Below, piece by piece: positions 34,513 to 37,895 of a stretch of 37,895 nucleotides of DNA. The notes beneath the pieces are model-generated. The model was not told where the DNA came from. It did not search any database and was given only the letters and a program-made list of their open reading frames with translations. Positions within the stretch are counted from its first letter, which is position 1, and each line of letters opens with the position of its first letter. The DNA is from Armatimonadota bacterium (GTDB lineage: Bacteria > Armatimonadota > UBA5829 > DTJY01), in NCBI GenBank assembly GCA_029907255.1, contig JARYMF010000007.1, forward strand, positions 1 through 37,895. The letters run 5' to 3'. A program made the position numbers and the translations under genes.

Positions 34513-36069
34513 GTGAGTGTTAAAGAAGCAAATTCAGTAGTTGATTTTTCATTTCAATTGCCAGCCGAACAGGGAATGCGGGGCGTTTTGCTACTAGATT
34601 GTAATCATCAAATAACATCCATCGATCCAGGTTTCTGCGAATTGTTTGGCGTATCGTCGTCTGAAATGATAGGGAAGGATAGGTTGCAAGCAATGCTCCA
34701 AATCCCAAACCTTCGCTTCCGAAATCCTGGCGCTTTTATTGAGAGTTGTCAAGGCTTAGTCAGTAGACCCAAAAAGATTCTTGACGATGTGTTTGAGATA
34801 GTAAGCCCAACCCATCGAATACTTCATAGATACAGCAGTCCTCTCTTTGACAGCGAGGGTAGATGCCTAGGGAGGATAGAGATCTATAGTGACATCACTA
34901 GAAGACGTGAGCTTGAGCACAGAGTTCGGCAGGCATATGAGGAACTAAGGACTACCCAAGACCAACTTATTCAATCCGAGAAACTTCGGGCGGTGGGAGA
35001 AATTGCCAGTGGCGTTGCGCATGATTTTAATAATGTGCTTGGTATTATCTTAGGAAACATTCAACTTCTGGCTCGTACAACGAAAGATGAGGCTGTTCTT
35101 ACTCGCTTAAACGCTATGGAACGAGCAGCTCTCGATGCGGCAGAGACTGTTCGAAGAATTCGCGAATTCACCAAAGTAAAACCCGACGAACCATTTTGTC
35201 CCATTGATTTGACTGCCCTTGCGTCAGAGGTAGTGGAAATGCTCCGTCCAATGTGGGAAGATTCGATGCAGGCGCAAGGGAGCAAAATTGAAGTCAACAT
35301 TCATCCATTAGAAAGAGCATTTGCCTTGGGTGTTGCTGCCGAGATTCGCGAAGTCCTTGCAAATGTTCTTCTAAACGCCATACAAGCAATGCCTTTCGGT
35401 GGCAAGATTGATATTGTAGTAGGAAGAAATAATGATTCATCCTGGGTGCGAGTGGTTGACACAGGAATTGGTATGTCGGAAGATGTGAAAAAGCGGGTAT
35501 TCGATCCTTTTTTCACTACCCGCGGGGTCGAAGGTGCCGGTCTCGGAATGAGTGTGGCCTATGGAATCATTAGCCGGCATAATGGCAATATCTCAATAGA
35601 AAGTAAGCCTGGAGAAGGCACGAGCGTAACTATATCTCTTCCAGCTGCATTTGAGATTCCACAGAGTGATTCAGCAACTCCCGAAAAAGGGACCGCCAAA
35701 CCAGCGCGAATTCTCGTCGTAGAAGACGAAGAAATGTTCGCAGAGGTGTTTTTTGAAATGCTGACTGAATGTGGACACGCGGTCTGCATTGCTAAAAGCG
35801 GGGAGGAAGCGATAGAAAAGTTTAAGGTGAACAATTTTGATATTGTGTTTACAGACCTGGGGATGCCAAGCATGTCCGGATGGCAGGTTGCAAGGGAAAT
35901 AAAAAATATCGAACCAAGAACGCCTGTAGTTCTCCTTACAGGTTGGGGTACGTCCGTTAACCAGATTGATGTGGAAGATTCAAGCATTGATATGGTCCTT
36001 TCGAAACCAGTTAAATTCGAAGATCTTTCATCAATAGTGGCGGAAGCTTTGGCGAAAAAGGGTTCCTGA
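34513..36069 (+). CDS. Soluble PAS-histidine kinase-receiver hybrid
   Basis: The 518-residue protein has a PAS domain (about 20-128), a HisKA domain with phospho-acceptor H170 (GVAHDFNNVLG), a HATPase_c domain (N-box LLNAIQAMP, G1 DTGIGM 316-321, G2 GAGLGMSVAYG), and a C-terminal receiver (about 398-512) with D448 (FTDLGMP) and K498. There are no membrane segments, so it senses a cytoplasmic signal. HDFNN kinases of this kind often act with NtrC-type regulators, and such a gene follows after one base. GTG 34513 is preceded by AGGTGAAAG. A TTGACA at 34479 has no good -10 partner. Confidence 0.93.
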   Translation: MSVKEANSVVDFSFQLPAEQGMRGVLLLDCNHQITSIDPGFCELFGVSSSEMIGKDRLQAMLQIPNLRFRNPGAFIESCQGLVSRPKKILDDVFEIVSPTHRILHRYSSPLFDSEGRCLGRIEIYSDITRRRELEHRVRQAYEELRTTQDQLIQSEKLRAVGEIASGVAHDFNNVLGIILGNIQLLARTTKDEAVLTRLNAMERAALDAAETVRRIREFTKVKPDEPFCPIDLTALASEVVEMLRPMWEDSMQAQGSKIEVNIHPLERAFALGVAAEIREVLANVLLNAIQAMPFGGKIDIVVGRNNDSSWVRVVDTGIGMSEDVKKRVFDPFFTTRGVEGAGLGMSVAYGIISRHNGNISIESKPGEGTSVTISLPAAFEIPQSDSATPEKGTAKPARILVVEDEEMFAEVFFEMLTECGHAVCIAKSGEEAIEKFKVNNFDIVFTDLGMPSMSGWQVAREIKNIEPRTPVVLLTGWGTSVNQIDVEDSSIDMVLSKPVKFEDLSSIVAEALAKKGS

Positions 36070-36070
36070 A

Positions 36071-37459
36071 GTGAGCAGTAAATATGTCTTAGTTATAGAT
36101 GATGAGGAAGGTATTCGAACCGTTCTTGCAGACCTTTTCGGAGAGATGGGGTGGCATGTTTGCGAGGCTAAAGATGGCAAGAGCGGTCTTGACTTAGCGT
36201 TGTCGGAGGACTTCGACCTTATAATCCTCGATCTCAGCCTCCCTCGTCTTGATGGATTGGCTTTGCTTCGCAAGCTTAGGGAGTCAAAACCTGATGTTCC
36301 AGTTATCATAATCACCGGCTACGCCACAATGAAGAGTGCAATTGAAGCTCTTAAGCTAGGTGCATTTGATTATGTTACCAAACCATTTGATTTAAGCGAA
36401 GTTCAAATCATCGCCCAGCATGCTGTTGAGCGCCAGCGCTTGATATATGAAAATCGCTATCTGAAAAACGAACTTCGGCAACGCCATGGTTTCGATAACG
36501 TCATTGGCCTTACGAAAAAAGTACAGAAGGCGTATATTCTCGCTGCAAAAGTTGCTGACAGCAACGCTTCAGTCCTAATTTTAGGAGAGACAGGCGTAGG
36601 CAAGGAATACCTAGCCCGAGCAATTCATTATCAAAGTGCGAGGGCAGATGGTCCATTTGTTAAAGTAAGTTGTGCAGCCTTGCCAGAAGCGCTTCTAGAA
36701 AGCGAGCTTTTTGGCCACGAGAAAGGAGCCTTCACTGGGGCAATTGCGCGCAGAATTGGGCGCTTTGAGATGGCGGATGGCGGCACTCTATTTCTTGATG
36801 AAATCGGTGATATAACTCCAGCAACTCAAGTAAAGCTCCTTCGAGTCCTTCAAGAAAAGCAATTTGAGCGCGTGGGAGGAAGCGAAACAATAAGTGTAGA
36901 TGTGCGAATCATTGCTGCTACAAACAAAGATCTTAAAAAAGCCATTGCCAACAAAGAGTTTCGCGAGGACTTATATTACCGCCTTAATGTAATAACTATA
37001 AATCTCCCGCCGCTTAGAGAGCGTGTTGAGGACATACCGGAGCTTGTTCGCCACTTCATCGCAAAATACAATAGCGAGACCGGGAAATCCATTGAGGGCA
37101 TTTCGCCAGAGGGAATTGCAATGCTCCAAAACTATCAGTGGCCTGGTAATATCAGGGAGCTTGAGAATTGCATTGAGCGTGCTGTAATCCTTTGTCATGG
37201 GCGAACAATTCTTCCCCAACATATCCTCTTAAGCGAAGAAAATGTCCCATTTTCCACCCCCGCATTTTCAAGCGATGGCATGAGGTCTCTTAAAGATGTC
37301 GAGAAGGAACACATCGCCAATGTTCTTGCCAAATGCAATTGGAACCAAAGTCGCGCCGCATCAATCCTCGGAATAGACCGCAAAACTCTCCGCAATAAAA
37401 TTAGGGAATATGGGCTTGGCATGGAAATTGCTGGCTCCAACCCTGATTATGAGCAATAA
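36071..37459 (+). CDS. NtrC-family sigma-54-dependent response regulator
   Basis: The 462-residue activator has a receiver (4-118, phospho-acceptor D54 with D10/D11 and K104), an AAA+ domain (about 143-375) and a Fis-type helix-turn-helix (about 405-448). The AAA+ motifs are Walker A GETGVGKE (172-179), the sigma-54 contact loop GAFTGA (219-224), Walker B GGTLFLDE (237-244) and the arginine-finger region [11 protein letters not shown]. All residues for ATPase and sigma-54 remodelling are kept, so the organism should have sigma-54. GTG 36071 lies one base after the kinase stop. Its end overlaps the next gene by 11 bases. Its targets are not evident. Confidence 0.95.
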   Translation: MSSKYVLVIDDEEGIRTVLADLFGEMGWHVCEAKDGKSGLDLALSEDFDLIILDLSLPRLDGLALLRKLRESKPDVPVIIITGYATMKSAIEALKLGAFDYVTKPFDLSEVQIIAQHAVERQRLIYENRYLKNELRQRHGFDNVIGLTKKVQKAYILAAKVADSNASVLILGETGVGKEYLARAIHYQSARADGPFVKVSCAALPEALLESELFGHEKGAFTGAIARRIGRFEMADGGTLFLDEIGDITPATQVKLLRVLQEKQFERVGGSETISVDVRIIAATNKDLKKAIANKEFREDLYYRLNVITINLPPLRERVEDIPELVRHFIAKYNSETGKSIEGISPEGIAMLQNYQWPGNIRELENCIERAVILCHGRTILPQHILLSEENVPFSTPAFSSDGMRSLKDVEKEHIANVLAKCNWNQSRAASILGIDRKTLRNKIREYGLGMEIAGSNPDYEQ

Positions 37460-37895
37460 ATCCTCCAATAATCTAAATGTGTATTTTCAACAAATTGCTT
37501 TTTGCCTTGCAAGAGCACGTGATGAAAGAGAAATCGCCGAAATAGCCAACAATTGGGCAGCCGAGGTTAGAGAGTATGTAAATGCCGAAAGACTTTCGGC
37601 GGCAAGTAGGATGGCAGGTTGGCTTGCTCACCGACTTAATAATTCGCTTGGAGCGATATCAGGAAATGCACAGCTTCTTGCCAGGCGACTGCAGCGTGAT
37701 ATTAGCGATGAAACTGCTCTTCCAACGTATCTGAGGCACGTTGAGAGCATCCAGGTTGAGACCGAGCGATGTGCTCAAATAACATCCAATCTGTTGAGTT
37801 TTACTCGTTCTCGCAGCGTAGAATTAGGAAGAGTAGACGTGAAGCAGGCAGTGGAAGAGGCTACCATACTTGCCTCCTACAATCGTGGCAAGACA
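37449..37895 (+). CDS. Sensor histidine kinase, N-terminal part (runs off window)
   Basis: An open frame from ATG 37449, inside the end of the NtrC-type gene, reads to the window edge (149 codons). After a short N-terminus without membrane segments it has a HisKA segment MAGWLAHRLNNSLGAISG then NAQLLARRL, similar to the phospho-acceptor region of the hybrid kinase upstream; the histidine is about residue 61. The ATPase domain lies beyond the window. The 11-base overlap suggests translational coupling and a second kinase for the same regulator. Confidence 0.85.
   Translation, partial: MSNKSSNNLNVYFQQIAFCLARARDEREIAEIANNWAAEVREYVNAERLSAASRMAGWLAHRLNNSLGAISGNAQLLARRLQRDISDETALPTYLRHVESIQVETERCAQITSNLLSFTRSRSVELGRVDVKQAVEEATILASYNRGKT

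Noticed and set aside
1..37895. tRNA genes, CRISPR arrays, insertion sequences or prophage
   Set aside because: No repeat-spacer pattern, transposase or integrase gene, terminal inverted repeat or tRNA-like cloverleaf was seen in the intergenic regions.

Overview
This window is bacterial chromosome, dense with protein genes on the + strand. It carries the end of a str-type operon (tuf), the full S10/spc/alpha ribosomal-protein cluster, an arginine-biosynthesis operon, and a block of signalling genes. Base composition is mid-GC and uniform, with no insertion sequences, tRNAs, rRNAs or CRISPR arrays seen. TTG and GTG starts are frequent, most with good GGAGG-type ribosome binding sites. The gene set (Cys4 S4, zinc-type S14, zinc-lid adenylate kinase, a cytosolic ceramidase-like protein, GAF-rich RsbU phosphatase, NtrC-type regulators) suggests a deep-branching, non-proteobacterial lineage. 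Armatimonadota or a neighbouring phylum is my guess, and it is inference only.

Region 1 (1-19564) holds tuf(3' end)-rpsJ-rplC-rplD-rplW-rplB-rpsS-rplV-rpsC-rplP-rpmC-rpsQ-rplN-rplX-rplE-[EF-G-like GTPase]-rpsZ-rpsH-rplF-rplR-rpsE-rpmD-rplO-secY-adk-map, then a strong promoter and rpmJ-rpsM-rpsK-rpsD-rpoA-rplQ-truA-rplM-rpsI. There are two departures from the usual order. An EF-G2-type translational GTPase is inserted between rplE and rpsZ, and infA is missing between map and rpmJ, where a consensus promoter sits instead. Several intergenic RNA hairpins are visible. A secreted NlpC/P60 hydrolase gene follows.

Region 2 (20700-29920) encodes the route from N-acetylglutamate to arginine: argC-argJ-argB, then (after a second promoter and a terminator-like hairpin) argD, a free-standing double Clp_N-domain protein, a double Clp_N domain fused in frame to ornithine carbamoyltransferase (ArgF), argG and argH, closed by a terminator. 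ArgJ recycles the acetyl group. The Clp_N repeats keep the residues that, in ClpC, bind phosphoarginine. A phosphoarginine/ClpC-type reader domain welded to, and paired with, an arginine-pathway enzyme is the most novel system in the window.

Region 3 (29934-37895) has an RsbU-like GAF/PP2C phosphatase and an RsbW-like ATPase on the - strand. Divergent from them are a ceramidase-like hydrolase, a soluble PAS-histidine kinase-receiver hybrid, an NtrC-family sigma-54 activator, and the start of another histidine kinase. The last three are tightly coupled and look like one phosphorelay.
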